In this document: in pieces, positions 46,827-55,372 of the stretch
Numbering within the stretch: position 1 is the stretch's first letter
How the letters are laid out: each line of letters begins with the position of its first letter
Assembly: GCF_013285155.1 (NCBI RefSeq)
Contig: NZ_JABTEL010000015.1
Span: forward strand, 1 to 64,000
Direction: 5' to 3'
Length of the DNA stretch: 64,000 nucleotides
Source: Winogradskyella undariae
GTDB lineage: Bacteria; Bacteroidota; Bacteroidia; Flavobacteriales; Flavobacteriaceae
Notes under the pieces: generated by a model
Seen by the model: the letters and a program-made list of their open reading frames with translations, nothing else
Told to the model about the DNA's origin: nothing
Databases searched by the model: none
Translations under genes and position numbers: made by a program

Positions 46827-47519
46827 ATGTCAAATAGAAGCGACTTAAAGATTTATTTCCAAACAGGAAAAAAACCGACTCAACTAGAATATGAAGATTT
46901 AATTGATAGTTCGTTAAATATTAGTGAAGATAAGGCAAATTTATCTGATGCTCAGGAGGGTACAGATGATGATAAATATATGACACCAGCAACTACTTTG
47001 AAAGCTGTTCAGACACATGTTCCAAATTCAACGACCTCGAATCGAGGTATTGTGAGGAAATCAACACTTGTTGAAGAACTGAATGGTGCAAATGTAGATG
47101 CCTATGTGACTCCAGTTGGTACTAAAAATGCCATTGCAAACTTTGCTCCTGCAGCTGCGCCAGTTCAAAGTGTTAACGGTCTTACTGGTGAGGTAATTAC
47201 AGATTTTGATACAGGTTGGCAAACACCTACATTGTTAAATAGTATAACTAATCATAGTTCAACTTATCATGGCGCTAGATATAGGAAGAAGAATGATGTG
47301 GTTTATATAGAGGGAGTCGTTAAAGGCGGTACAGCATCAGGTACAGTTACAATTTTTAAACTTCCGAATGGATATAGACCAAGTAAGCGAATAATCTTTA
47401 ATTCTTATAGAGCGAATGGTGTATTTCGAACAGATGTTTATCCTACTGGAGATGTTATATGTTATTCTTACAACTCTACTATGACTAGCATCTCTGGAAT
47501 TTCGTTTCTAACGGATTAA
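46827..47519 (+). CDS. Tail-fibre-like protein
   Basis: The 230-aa protein begins LKIYFQTGKKPTQLEYEDLI, a start seen on tail-fibre-type proteins of Bacteroidetes phages and tail-like particles. It has the phage-fibre style repeat TPATTLKAVQTHVP/TPVGTKNAIANFAP. Its C-terminal tip resembles collar or receptor-binding domains (FKLPNGYRPSKRIIFNSYRA; YPTGDVICYSYN). This is the clearest phage-related signal in the block. It lies 40 bases after giant gene 2 and is followed by a strong terminator. Confidence 0.65.
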   Translation: MSNRSDLKIYFQTGKKPTQLEYEDLIDSSLNISEDKANLSDAQEGTDDDKYMTPATTLKAVQTHVPNSTTSNRGIVRKSTLVEELNGANVDAYVTPVGTKNAIANFAPAAAPVQSVNGLTGEVITDFDTGWQTPTLLNSITNHSSTYHGARYRKKNDVVYIEGVVKGGTASGTVTIFKLPNGYRPSKRIIFNSYRANGVFRTDVYPTGDVICYSYNSTMTSISGISFLTD

Positions 47520-47543
47520 ATAATAAAACACCTTATTAATTCT

Positions 47544-47579
47544 AAGGCTTTCCATTACTTCAATGGAAAGCCTTTTTTG
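47544..47579 (+). terminator. Strong terminator closing the giant-gene block
   Basis: A perfect 13 bp stem AAGGCTTTCCATT/AATGGAAAGCCTT with loop ACTTC is followed by TTTTTT. It separates the block at 27479-47519 from the downstream operon. Confidence 0.88.
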
Positions 47580-47609
47580 TAATTTAATCTCTTGATAATT
47601 AAAATTGAG

Positions 47610-48218
47610 ATGATTGTATTATTAGACAATGGGCATGGTGCTTTAATAAACGGTAAATATCAAACTGCTGGCAAGAGAAAAGACTGGCTGGATAAAGGAA
47701 TTATTTATGAAGGAGAATTTAATAGAGCCATTGTAAATGGTATTATTGAGCAACTTACTTACTATAAAATTCCTTACGTAAACATAGCACCAGAATATTG
47801 GGACGTGCGTTTAGAAACGCGTGTTAAACGTGCCAATAAATTCCCTTCAAACAACTGTTTCTATCTAAGCATTCATAGCAATGCTGGTGGTGGAAAAGGA
47901 AGTGAGGTTTTCACATCTCCAGGCGATACTAAGAGTGACAAAATAGCTACAGCTTTTGGAGAAGAGTATCATAAGGTATTTCCAAATAGAATATTAAGAA
48001 CTGACTTTTCGGATGGTGACCTAGACAAAGAACGTCGTTTTTATGTGCTTACTAAAACAAAAATGCCCGCTATTCTAACAGAAAACTTCTTCATGGACAA
48101 TTTTGAAGAGTTTGACTCCATCTTAAACACAAAAGAGGGAAGGCAAAAAATAATTGATTTTCATGTCAGCGCTATCATAAGAACTAAAGTGGAAATCTTT
48201 AAAGAAAGTTTTCCTTGA
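47610..48218 (+). CDS. N-acetylmuramoyl-L-alanine amidase without signal peptide
   Basis: About 202 aa. The start chosen is ATG at 47610, placing the catalytic domain at the N-terminus (MIVLLDNGHGALI, His9). Other Amidase_3 residues are the Glu in IIYEGEFN, His89 in LSIHSNAG, and PAILTENFFM with the second Glu. Absence of an export signal makes it endolysin-like rather than a housekeeping amidase. It would need lysis, a particle or another route to reach the wall. It opens the second block of the module. Confidence 0.8.
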   Translation: MIVLLDNGHGALINGKYQTAGKRKDWLDKGIIYEGEFNRAIVNGIIEQLTYYKIPYVNIAPEYWDVRLETRVKRANKFPSNNCFYLSIHSNAGGGKGSEVFTSPGDTKSDKIATAFGEEYHKVFPNRILRTDFSDGDLDKERRFYVLTKTKMPAILTENFFMDNFEEFDSILNTKEGRQKIIDFHVSAIIRTKVEIFKESFP

Positions 48219-48252
48219 ACGAGAATATTAATTAAAATAACGCAATAAATCT

Positions 48253-48654
48253 ATGTCATTACAAAATACTACCGAAATCCCATTAAATGATGATGCGCTA
48301 GCGCTCCGAATGTACCAACAACTGATTGACAGTGATAAAATAATTATGGTTATTCTAGGCGATTCTAGTTCCATACAAAAAGGACTTATTCTAGCAGATA
48401 AATTGACTAGACAAATTACGACAAACGAGACCTTAGTGGTAATGTGGATAGGAAACCACACTACTTTGAAAAATGAATTAGAGCCAATATTAAAAACGGC
48501 TGATATTATACAAGTAGATACACCCTATAAAGAAATTAAAGCATTTTGTTTTACCAAACATCCAAGAAAGGTAAATACCAGAATCCATCTGAATGGCTCA
48601 TTGAGCCCTTTTAGACTTACCAAACTTTTTAGAGAGGCCATAAAAAATAGTTAA
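48253..48654 (+). CDS. Small hypothetical alpha/beta protein
   Basis: The 133-aa soluble protein has a Rossmann-like pattern (KIIMVILGDSSSIQKGLILADKL; TLVVMWIGNHTTLKNELEPIL) and a basic C-terminus. No family was recognised. It sits between the amidase and the exported 584-aa protein with gaps of 34 and 24 bases, consistent with co-transcription. Confidence 0.5.
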   Translation: MSLQNTTEIPLNDDALALRMYQQLIDSDKIIMVILGDSSSIQKGLILADKLTRQITTNETLVVMWIGNHTTLKNELEPILKTADIIQVDTPYKEIKAFCFTKHPRKVNTRIHLNGSLSPFRLTKLFREAIKNS

Positions 48655-48678
48655 TATACAAGTTCAAAAATTCATAAC

Positions 48679-50433
48679 ATGAAGACTAAAAAACACTCAA
48701 TTTTCTTTTTTTTATTTCTTATTATTTCAATAGGATGGACTCAAAATAAACAAAAAATTTTAAAGGTTTCGGAGGACGTTAACGGAGGAGTTAAAGTTGT
48801 AAAAAATATTGTTGATATAAACGGAAATTTAGAAGTTAAAATATCCAAGGAAGAGCTTCTTAAAAGAATCGAAAACGATTACCCATCATTTGCTGAACAA
48901 ATAGAACTTAAGAATAGAATTAATCTTTTAAATAAAGCTTTAGAGAATCAAGAAAAGATATATACTGTACTAGAGAAAAATATTAGGACTGCTGCTCAAG
49001 ATAAATCTCTTAATGACTATGTTTTTGATTTTATGAGTGAAATTGAGGATACTGATTTAGAGAATAGATATAATAGTTTATATTATGAATGGGATACATT
49101 AAGTGATGATAATGATGATAAAAAAGTTGGTTACGAGCTCTACATTCTCAGAAAGTTTAATGCTTATAATAAAAATTTAGGTAAATCTTTATCAAACCAT
49201 ACAGGACAAAGCTTTGACATTAGTATTTTGGCTTTTTTAAAAAATAAGCAAGGAGGTGACAGAGTTCATATTGAGAATTTTGACTCTTATTCAGAGCGAG
49301 AATTTCATAGAGTTCAAAGATGGGTTACCAATATTTCTCCTGAACAAAAAAAAGAGCTCGAAGCTATTGCTAAAAAAGCCAATACCTTAAATGAAAGTGC
49401 AGCAAGTTTTTTTGATAGTTTAAAGTCAGATATAGAAAATTATATTCCTAATTTGGAGTGTGCTACTAGCTTAAAATATGATATAAAAACTTTTTTAGAT
49501 GACTCTAATGTAGAAAGTAATATCACGGACGCTTTGACCAAAGATATTGAGGTATTACAAAAAAAGTATAATGGGATTTTTGATTTATTGTCAATATCAA
49601 AAGAGGATATTTCTAGTTGGAGTATTACAAGACCCTTTGATATTATTGAAGAAGTTAAAAGACTAAATGATTTTAAGGATGATATACCGACTTTGATTTC
49701 TGGATTTCAGTTTACAGGTTTGGCTATTACAGATATTAAAAATGAAGTTAGTACCCTAGTTGATAAGCTAAATAAATGTGAGGGAGAAATACAGTCAGGT
49801 GTTGAATACTTAATTAAGCTATTGGAAACCTTAAAACTCGAGCAGACTAGATATATAGCTAATGAGACTATTGGCGAGGAGGTTTATAAATTTTCATTCG
49901 ATAATTTACCAGACACAGGATATATTAACCTTGAAGGTTCAGGGAAAAGAGACAATGGTGATGGTCTAGAGATACAATTAGTAATTACGCCTAAATCTGG
50001 TGATGATAAGGTCGATGAACAAAAAAAACGAATACTAGAGAAAAGAACACTTACCATGCAACTCATTGGATTACGTTCTGAAACTGCTGTTGGTATTATA
50101 ATGGCAGATTCCTTCAATGAGAATAATTTTCTACCAATAGAAGATAAACGCTTTTTATATGCTCCTTCCGCTGCCTTGCTATTAAAGATTGGTTCTCGTA
50201 ATTCTAACTTATACAATGACTTTATAGATTTTGGATTTGGTTTGGCAATTTCAACACCAGATTTTGATACCGATGGCACTCCTGAGTTTGGTGCAGGTCT
50301 TATGCTTACTGCATTTAAAGATATTTTGAGTGTTGGCATTAATTATAATGTTACACTAGATACGCCATACTGGTCTTTCGGTATCAACCTACCCTTTACT
50401 TTACCTGGAATTCCTATTAATAAAGTTGATTAA
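48679..50433 (+). CDS. Exported coiled-coil protein with beta-rich C-terminus
   Basis: The 584-aa protein has a Sec signal peptide (ending near IGWTQ, about residue 22). A long helical, coiled-coil-rich middle (about 55-400) follows, then a C-terminal segment of about 130 residues with amphipathic strands (FGFGLAISTPDFDTDGTPEFGAGLMLTAF; WSFGINLPFTLPG) like a small outer-membrane or surface beta domain. No family was recognised. It is 8 bases upstream of the patatin gene and probably translated with it. Confidence 0.55.
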   Translation: MKTKKHSIFFFLFLIISIGWTQNKQKILKVSEDVNGGVKVVKNIVDINGNLEVKISKEELLKRIENDYPSFAEQIELKNRINLLNKALENQEKIYTVLEKNIRTAAQDKSLNDYVFDFMSEIEDTDLENRYNSLYYEWDTLSDDNDDKKVGYELYILRKFNAYNKNLGKSLSNHTGQSFDISILAFLKNKQGGDRVHIENFDSYSEREFHRVQRWVTNISPEQKKELEAIAKKANTLNESAASFFDSLKSDIENYIPNLECATSLKYDIKTFLDDSNVESNITDALTKDIEVLQKKYNGIFDLLSISKEDISSWSITRPFDIIEEVKRLNDFKDDIPTLISGFQFTGLAITDIKNEVSTLVDKLNKCEGEIQSGVEYLIKLLETLKLEQTRYIANETIGEEVYKFSFDNLPDTGYINLEGSGKRDNGDGLEIQLVITPKSGDDKVDEQKKRILEKRTLTMQLIGLRSETAVGIIMADSFNENNFLPIEDKRFLYAPSAALLLKIGSRNSNLYNDFIDFGFGLAISTPDFDTDGTPEFGAGLMLTAFKDILSVGINYNVTLDTPYWSFGINLPFTLPGIPINKVD

Positions 50434-50441
50434 TTAAAATT

Positions 50442-52238
50442 ATGGAAGAAAAAAACACATTTCACTTAGGAATTACTATGGCTGGTGCAGTATCAGCGGG
50501 AGCTTATACTGCGGGTTTTATAGATTATCTTATCGAGGCTTTGGAACTTTGGGAAGATCAAAAAACTATAATCCGAGAAAAGTTAGCCAAAAATGAACCA
50601 TTAAGTAAATATGAGAAAAAGGTTCCACTGCACGATGTTTGTATTAATGTTTTAGGTGGAGCCTCGGCAGGTGGAATGGTTGGAATGATAACAGCACTTT
50701 CCACATACTCAAAAATGCCTTCTGTAAAACAACCAACAAATGATAAAACGGGAAATATTTTATATGATAGTTGGGTTTTGCTTGATGATGATATCGACAC
50801 TAGTATAGAAAATAAAGTAGCGACCTTTCAAAAAATGCTTTATACAGATGATTTTGAAAATAATGATGATGGCGTTCCATCTCTACTCAATTCAAAGTCT
50901 ATAGATAGAATAGCTGATAAGGTTTTCGATGAGCTCGTACCAAAAGACCAGAAAAGAGAAAGGCCTAAATATATATCAGAAGATTTAAGAGTCTTAATAA
51001 CGCTTTGTAGTTTAAGAGGAGTGCCATTTGAACTTAATTTTGAAAATATGCTATCATCTCACTTTCCTCATACACCTGGTCACAGAATGAATGAGCATAT
51101 GATAGTGGCACATTTTAAAATAAAGTATGATGAAGACCTAGACAAGGATATTTATTTAAAATTTGACCCTTATGATAAGGACTCAGAGGCGTTACTTAAA
51201 TTATGTACAAAAGGCACAGGCGCTTTCCCTATAGGTCTTGCAGCAAGACACTTTAAAGGGAAATTATCAACAGAATATATAAAAAATTGCATTTTAAGAA
51301 ACTTAGATATTAGTGAAGAAAATAAATCCGCGATTGATATTAAAATTGATGATGAAAACTTTGATTTTACAAATATTGATGGTGGAACAATAAATAACGA
51401 GCCCTATTCTGAGGTAGTTCAAGTTTTAGAAGAAATTTCTCCAAATTATAACCCTGAACTTCCATTGTTTGGAACCATAATGATAGATCCATTTCCTAAC
51501 TTTTATAATCAGGATGAGGCAGCACCAATTGAAGACCCTTTTAATGGTTCATTTTTTCAAAAAAACTTTTGGAGTGTAATTCCTAAAGCCTACACAACAT
51601 TTAGAGAGCAAGTAAGAGTCAAACATAGTGGTTCGTTTTACAAGGATTATTTAAGACTTCTAGTTTTTCCTGTAAAATGGGAACAAAATGGTGTACTTAA
51701 AGACCACCCTCCCTTGGCTTGTTCTGCTTTAGGTGGGTTTGGTGGATTTTTAGATATTGAATTTAGAAAACATGATTTCTTTTTAGGTAGAAATAATGCT
51801 AGAAACTTTTTGAGAGCTTTTTTTATGCTTGAATATGATGAAAACAATCTCCATCCTTTATTTAGAAATTTAAATCAAGAAGCAATTGATCTTTTTAGAA
51901 GGAAAGTTAAAAATAACGACGGAGTAGACACCCTATATCTTCCAATTATACCTGATCTAAATCTTATATCAGATAAAGACGTTGGTCATACCAACCCCTA
52001 TTATTATACAATTGATGAATTTCCTAAACTACAAAAGGGATATTTTGATAGTATTAAACCAAGTTTAAAAAATAGAGTGGGTAAAATTCTGTGTTTCGAA
52101 ATTAATACAAGATTTGAAAAAAAATGGTTGTTGCGAAATGCACTGAAAATTGTTAAAGGTAATGTCACGAAACGAATTGTAAATAGCGTCATAAAAACGA
52201 TGGAAAAAGATTTTGCGAACAGAAATATGATGCCTTAA
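50442..52238 (+). CDS. Patatin-like phospholipase
   Basis: The 598-aa protein shows the patatin oxyanion segment MAGAVSAGAYTAGFIDYL at about residues 14-31, the nucleophile elbow GGASAGG with Ser75 (GxSxG) and the catalytic Asp313 in NIDGGTINNEP. Patatins hydrolyse acyl chains of membrane phospholipids; related enzymes serve as membrane-damaging effectors in anti-phage systems and as toxins. No signal peptide. It is flanked by gaps of 8 and 7 bases. Confidence 0.82.
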   Translation: MEEKNTFHLGITMAGAVSAGAYTAGFIDYLIEALELWEDQKTIIREKLAKNEPLSKYEKKVPLHDVCINVLGGASAGGMVGMITALSTYSKMPSVKQPTNDKTGNILYDSWVLLDDDIDTSIENKVATFQKMLYTDDFENNDDGVPSLLNSKSIDRIADKVFDELVPKDQKRERPKYISEDLRVLITLCSLRGVPFELNFENMLSSHFPHTPGHRMNEHMIVAHFKIKYDEDLDKDIYLKFDPYDKDSEALLKLCTKGTGAFPIGLAARHFKGKLSTEYIKNCILRNLDISEENKSAIDIKIDDENFDFTNIDGGTINNEPYSEVVQVLEEISPNYNPELPLFGTIMIDPFPNFYNQDEAAPIEDPFNGSFFQKNFWSVIPKAYTTFREQVRVKHSGSFYKDYLRLLVFPVKWEQNGVLKDHPPLACSALGGFGGFLDIEFRKHDFFLGRNNARNFLRAFFMLEYDENNLHPLFRNLNQEAIDLFRRKVKNNDGVDTLYLPIIPDLNLISDKDVGHTNPYYYTIDEFPKLQKGYFDSIKPSLKNRVGKILCFEINTRFEKKWLLRNALKIVKGNVTKRIVNSVIKTMEKDFANRNMMP

Positions 52239-52245
52239 ACATTTT

Positions 52246-54492
52246 ATGATTTACGTAGATAGAAATAAAGTTGAAAAACCAAAATTCTTTTATTCAAAAG
52301 AATGCGAAACGAAGATATCTGAATTGACAGAATTCTATCAAATTCCTAGATCCAAAAGAGCGCAAAAAAGATTTGTAGAATACTACGCTCCTTTTGGTAT
52401 TATAGAGGCTTTAAATGAACTGTTTAATGGTAAATGTGCTTATTGTGAATCTAAAATTATTTTGGATAAATCTAATGATTTTCTTGACCATTTTAGACCA
52501 AGAAATAACGCAAAAGGTTTTAATAAAGATCAAACAGATTTAGATCATTATTGGTGGCTAATGTACCACTGGAATAACATGTATCTTAGCTGTTTGGAGT
52601 GTAAGAAATTCAAATCCACTTGGTTTCCTGTTGAAGGTAAAAGAGTAATGCCAATAACTAATTTTCCTGAAATTGTTACACAGGAAAATAATTTACTGAT
52701 TGACCCTTGTTACGAGGAAATTGTAGAACATATAGGTTATGATTTTAAGACAGGTAACATTATTCCTTTAGATAAAAAAGGTGAAACTACTATCGAAATC
52801 CTTAAACTAAATAGACGAAGGCTTGTTAGCGGAAGATTATCTGCAATAAAAGAGGAGTTTGATAGTTGGGAACGTATATCAAATCAATATAGGAAAACAA
52901 AAAAAATAATAGAGGATAGAAATACTAATCATTGGGTTGAACTATTAAATTATTCTTCTAAAAAAGAATTTGTTGGAGCAAGAAGAGCATTTCTAAATGA
53001 TAATTTAAATAATAATTTAGAGATAAAAACAGCATTCGAACTCGCTATTAATTCAAAAGAAAAACCACTTTTTAAAGAGTCAATTTCGTTTAGTCAGGTA
53101 AATCGTCCTTCTGGTGAATTAAAGTCATTTGAAAGGCCTACAATTGAAGATAGTGACTTTGTAAAAAAAACAAACCCTTACTCCAAGAATAAAGAATTAC
53201 TTGAAATAAAAAAATTATTAAAAAACGTTTATATCGATAAGATTGAACTTAAAAACTACAAATGTTTTGATTCATTAAAAATAGACCTCTCAAAAAACAC
53301 CGTAACCGACAAAGAACCTTGGTTGGTGTTTTTAGGAGAAAATGGAGTTGGAAAAAGCTCATTAATTAAAGCAGTCGCTTTAGCTTTAATGGGACAAAAT
53401 TATTTGAATTCTTTGAACCTTGATGCGAGTAAGATTCTTAAATATGGGAAATGGTCTGGATATATAAAAGTATATGGCTCAAAAAAAGATGAGTTCTTTG
53501 AAATTACATTTAACAAAGACTCTAAACATCTAACTTCAAATATTAAAGAGCCACCTTGCTATCTATTGGGTTATGGTTCAACTAGACTTCTGCCAAAAGG
53601 AAATCTAATGCCAGAGTCTGATGTTGAGTATGTTAAAACAAAAAACCTTTTTGATTATTCGATTTCTCTTTCTGATGCACGACAATGGTTGTTAGAAATA
53701 CCATCTAAGATGTTTAATCAAGTAGCACTCTCATTAAAAGATTTGCTAATGTTAGACCAAGACGATGTTATTAAGAGAAGTAAATCAAAAAATGCTTTAT
53801 ATATAAGTTATGCCAAAACAAAAAATAGAATAGATGTCGATGAATTAAGTGATGGCTATAAATCCATTTTTGCAATAACGGTGGATATCATTAATACATT
53901 GTCAAAAGATAATTTAGCATTTGAAACAGCTGAAGCAATTGTCCTTATTGATGAGATTGGAACACATCTTCATCCACGTTGGAAAATGGAAGTTGTAAGC
54001 AGGCTCAGAAAAACATTTCCCAAAATACAATTTATTGTTACGACTCATGAGCCTTTATGCCTAAGAGGTTTAGAGAGTAATGAGGTTTTAGTTTTAAAGA
54101 GAAATGATGAAGGGAAAATAATTTCCTTAAATAAATTACCCAATCCTTCAGATTTCAGAGTAGACCAATTACTTACTTCCGAATATTTTGGGCTAAATAG
54201 TACACTTGACTTTGAGACAGAAGCTCTTTTTAAGGAATATTATAATCTTTTAGCGAAAGAGAATAGGACTGACGAAGAGCAAAATAGAGTTTCAGAACTA
54301 AATCAATTACTACCCAATAAAAAACATATTGGAGATGATATAAGAGATGAGTTAGTATATTATGTAATTGACGAATTGTTAGCAAAACAAGTAAAAAAAG
54401 AAGGATTTAAAATTATCGATGATAGTATAAAACAAGAGGCATTAGATAGAGTAAAGAATATTTGGGAGTTTATGTCTGAAAATGATAACTAA
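52246..54492 (+). CDS. Fused HNH endonuclease - AAA ATPase (PtuB-PtuA-like)
   Basis: The 748-aa protein joins an N-terminal TIGR02646-like HNH domain (Cys64-Cys67 in CAYCES, DHFRPR with His82, Cys116-Cys119 in CLECKK) to an SMC/ABC-like ATPase. The ATPase shows DKIELKNYKCFDSLKI, Walker A GENGVGKS at 364-371, Walker B VLIDE at 566-570, and VTTHEP. In Septu and retron-Ec78 defence, PtuA ATPase and PtuB HNH are separate; here they are one chain with the nuclease first. The stop overlaps the next start. Confidence 0.8.
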   Translation: MIYVDRNKVEKPKFFYSKECETKISELTEFYQIPRSKRAQKRFVEYYAPFGIIEALNELFNGKCAYCESKIILDKSNDFLDHFRPRNNAKGFNKDQTDLDHYWWLMYHWNNMYLSCLECKKFKSTWFPVEGKRVMPITNFPEIVTQENNLLIDPCYEEIVEHIGYDFKTGNIIPLDKKGETTIEILKLNRRRLVSGRLSAIKEEFDSWERISNQYRKTKKIIEDRNTNHWVELLNYSSKKEFVGARRAFLNDNLNNNLEIKTAFELAINSKEKPLFKESISFSQVNRPSGELKSFERPTIEDSDFVKKTNPYSKNKELLEIKKLLKNVYIDKIELKNYKCFDSLKIDLSKNTVTDKEPWLVFLGENGVGKSSLIKAVALALMGQNYLNSLNLDASKILKYGKWSGYIKVYGSKKDEFFEITFNKDSKHLTSNIKEPPCYLLGYGSTRLLPKGNLMPESDVEYVKTKNLFDYSISLSDARQWLLEIPSKMFNQVALSLKDLLMLDQDDVIKRSKSKNALYISYAKTKNRIDVDELSDGYKSIFAITVDIINTLSKDNLAFETAEAIVLIDEIGTHLHPRWKMEVVSRLRKTFPKIQFIVTTHEPLCLRGLESNEVLVLKRNDEGKIISLNKLPNPSDFRVDQLLTSEYFGLNSTLDFETEALFKEYYNLLAKENRTDEEQNRVSELNQLLPNKKHIGDDIRDELVYYVIDELLAKQVKKEGFKIIDDSIKQEALDRVKNIWEFMSENDN

Positions 54493-55370
54493 TGATAAAA
54501 GTCGATAGAAATGTAATTCAGCCTCCAGATATACTAACCAATCCAAATGGTCGCGGTGTAAAAGAAACAAGTAGGGCTATTGAGTATTATTCAAAAGCAA
54601 ATGTTAGTAAACCAATGAAGTTTACTGTTTATTCAAATTCTGAAGTAAAGGACACTTTAATAAAACTCTTTAAAGAAAAATGCGCTTATTGTGAAAGTAA
54701 GTTTTTGCATGTTTATTCTGGAGATGTAGAACATTTTAGACCCAAAGGACAAATTGCAGAAGCTCCTAATCCCAAACCTGGTTATTATTGGTTAGCATCA
54801 AATTGGGATAATTTACTACTGTCTTGTAGAAATTGTAATCAAAAGTTAAAGCACCTTACTGTTGGAAAAACAGAAAAGGAGACAATGGGTAAAATGGATC
54901 AATTTCCATTAGATGATGGAGGAGTTCATATACAAAATCACAAAAAGGATATTTCAGAAGAAGAGCCTTTTAGATTATTAATTAATCCATGTAGAGAAAA
55001 TCCAGAAGACTTTTTTAAATATGATATAGAATCTGGAGTAATTGTCCCGAAACCCACTACCAGAAAAGAAAAGAAAATGGCAGAGGAGTCTATAAGAGTA
55101 TATGTTTTACAAAGAGTGCCATTAGTTCAGGCAAGAGAACGAAAGGCAATACAAATATTAGCGCAGATCCAACGCGTAAAAGAGGCGATAAAAAATGTGA
55201 GTGATTTTGCAGATAACAGTTCTAGTATTAAAAAAATATACTTCGATAAAATTTTAAAAAAGGAGCTTAAAAAGTTAAAGCAATTCTTATCACCAAATGA
55301 AGAATATTTAGGCTTAGCTAAACAAATAATCAATAAATTCTTAGAAGCGAATTTCCAAATATCTTTATAG
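54492..55370 (+). CDS. Second HNH endonuclease (TIGR02646-like, PtuB-type)
   Basis: The 292-aa protein is paralogous to the N-terminal part of the preceding gene product (MIKVDRN versus MIYVDRN). It has Cys64-Cys67 (CAYCES), VEHFRPKGQ (His81) and Cys112-Cys115 (CRNCNQ), the zinc and catalytic pattern of TIGR02646 HNH proteins found with retrons and Septu. It lacks an ATPase part. Its start overlaps the preceding stop by one base, so the two nucleases are almost certainly made together. Confidence 0.82.
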   Translation: MIKVDRNVIQPPDILTNPNGRGVKETSRAIEYYSKANVSKPMKFTVYSNSEVKDTLIKLFKEKCAYCESKFLHVYSGDVEHFRPKGQIAEAPNPKPGYYWLASNWDNLLLSCRNCNQKLKHLTVGKTEKETMGKMDQFPLDDGGVHIQNHKKDISEEEPFRLLINPCRENPEDFFKYDIESGVIVPKPTTRKEKKMAEESIRVYVLQRVPLVQARERKAIQILAQIQRVKEAIKNVSDFADNSSSIKKIYFDKILKKELKKLKQFLSPNEEYLGLAKQIINKFLEANFQISL

Positions 55371-55372
55371 CC

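Noticed and set aside
50442..52238. CBASS system based on the patatin gene
   Set aside because: No cyclic oligonucleotide synthase (CD-NTase) or associated HORMA, TRIP13 or ubiquitin-like genes are in the neighbourhood.
52246..55370. Retron Ec78-type defence
   Set aside because: No reverse transcriptase or msr-msd non-coding RNA was found near the HNH and ATPase genes.
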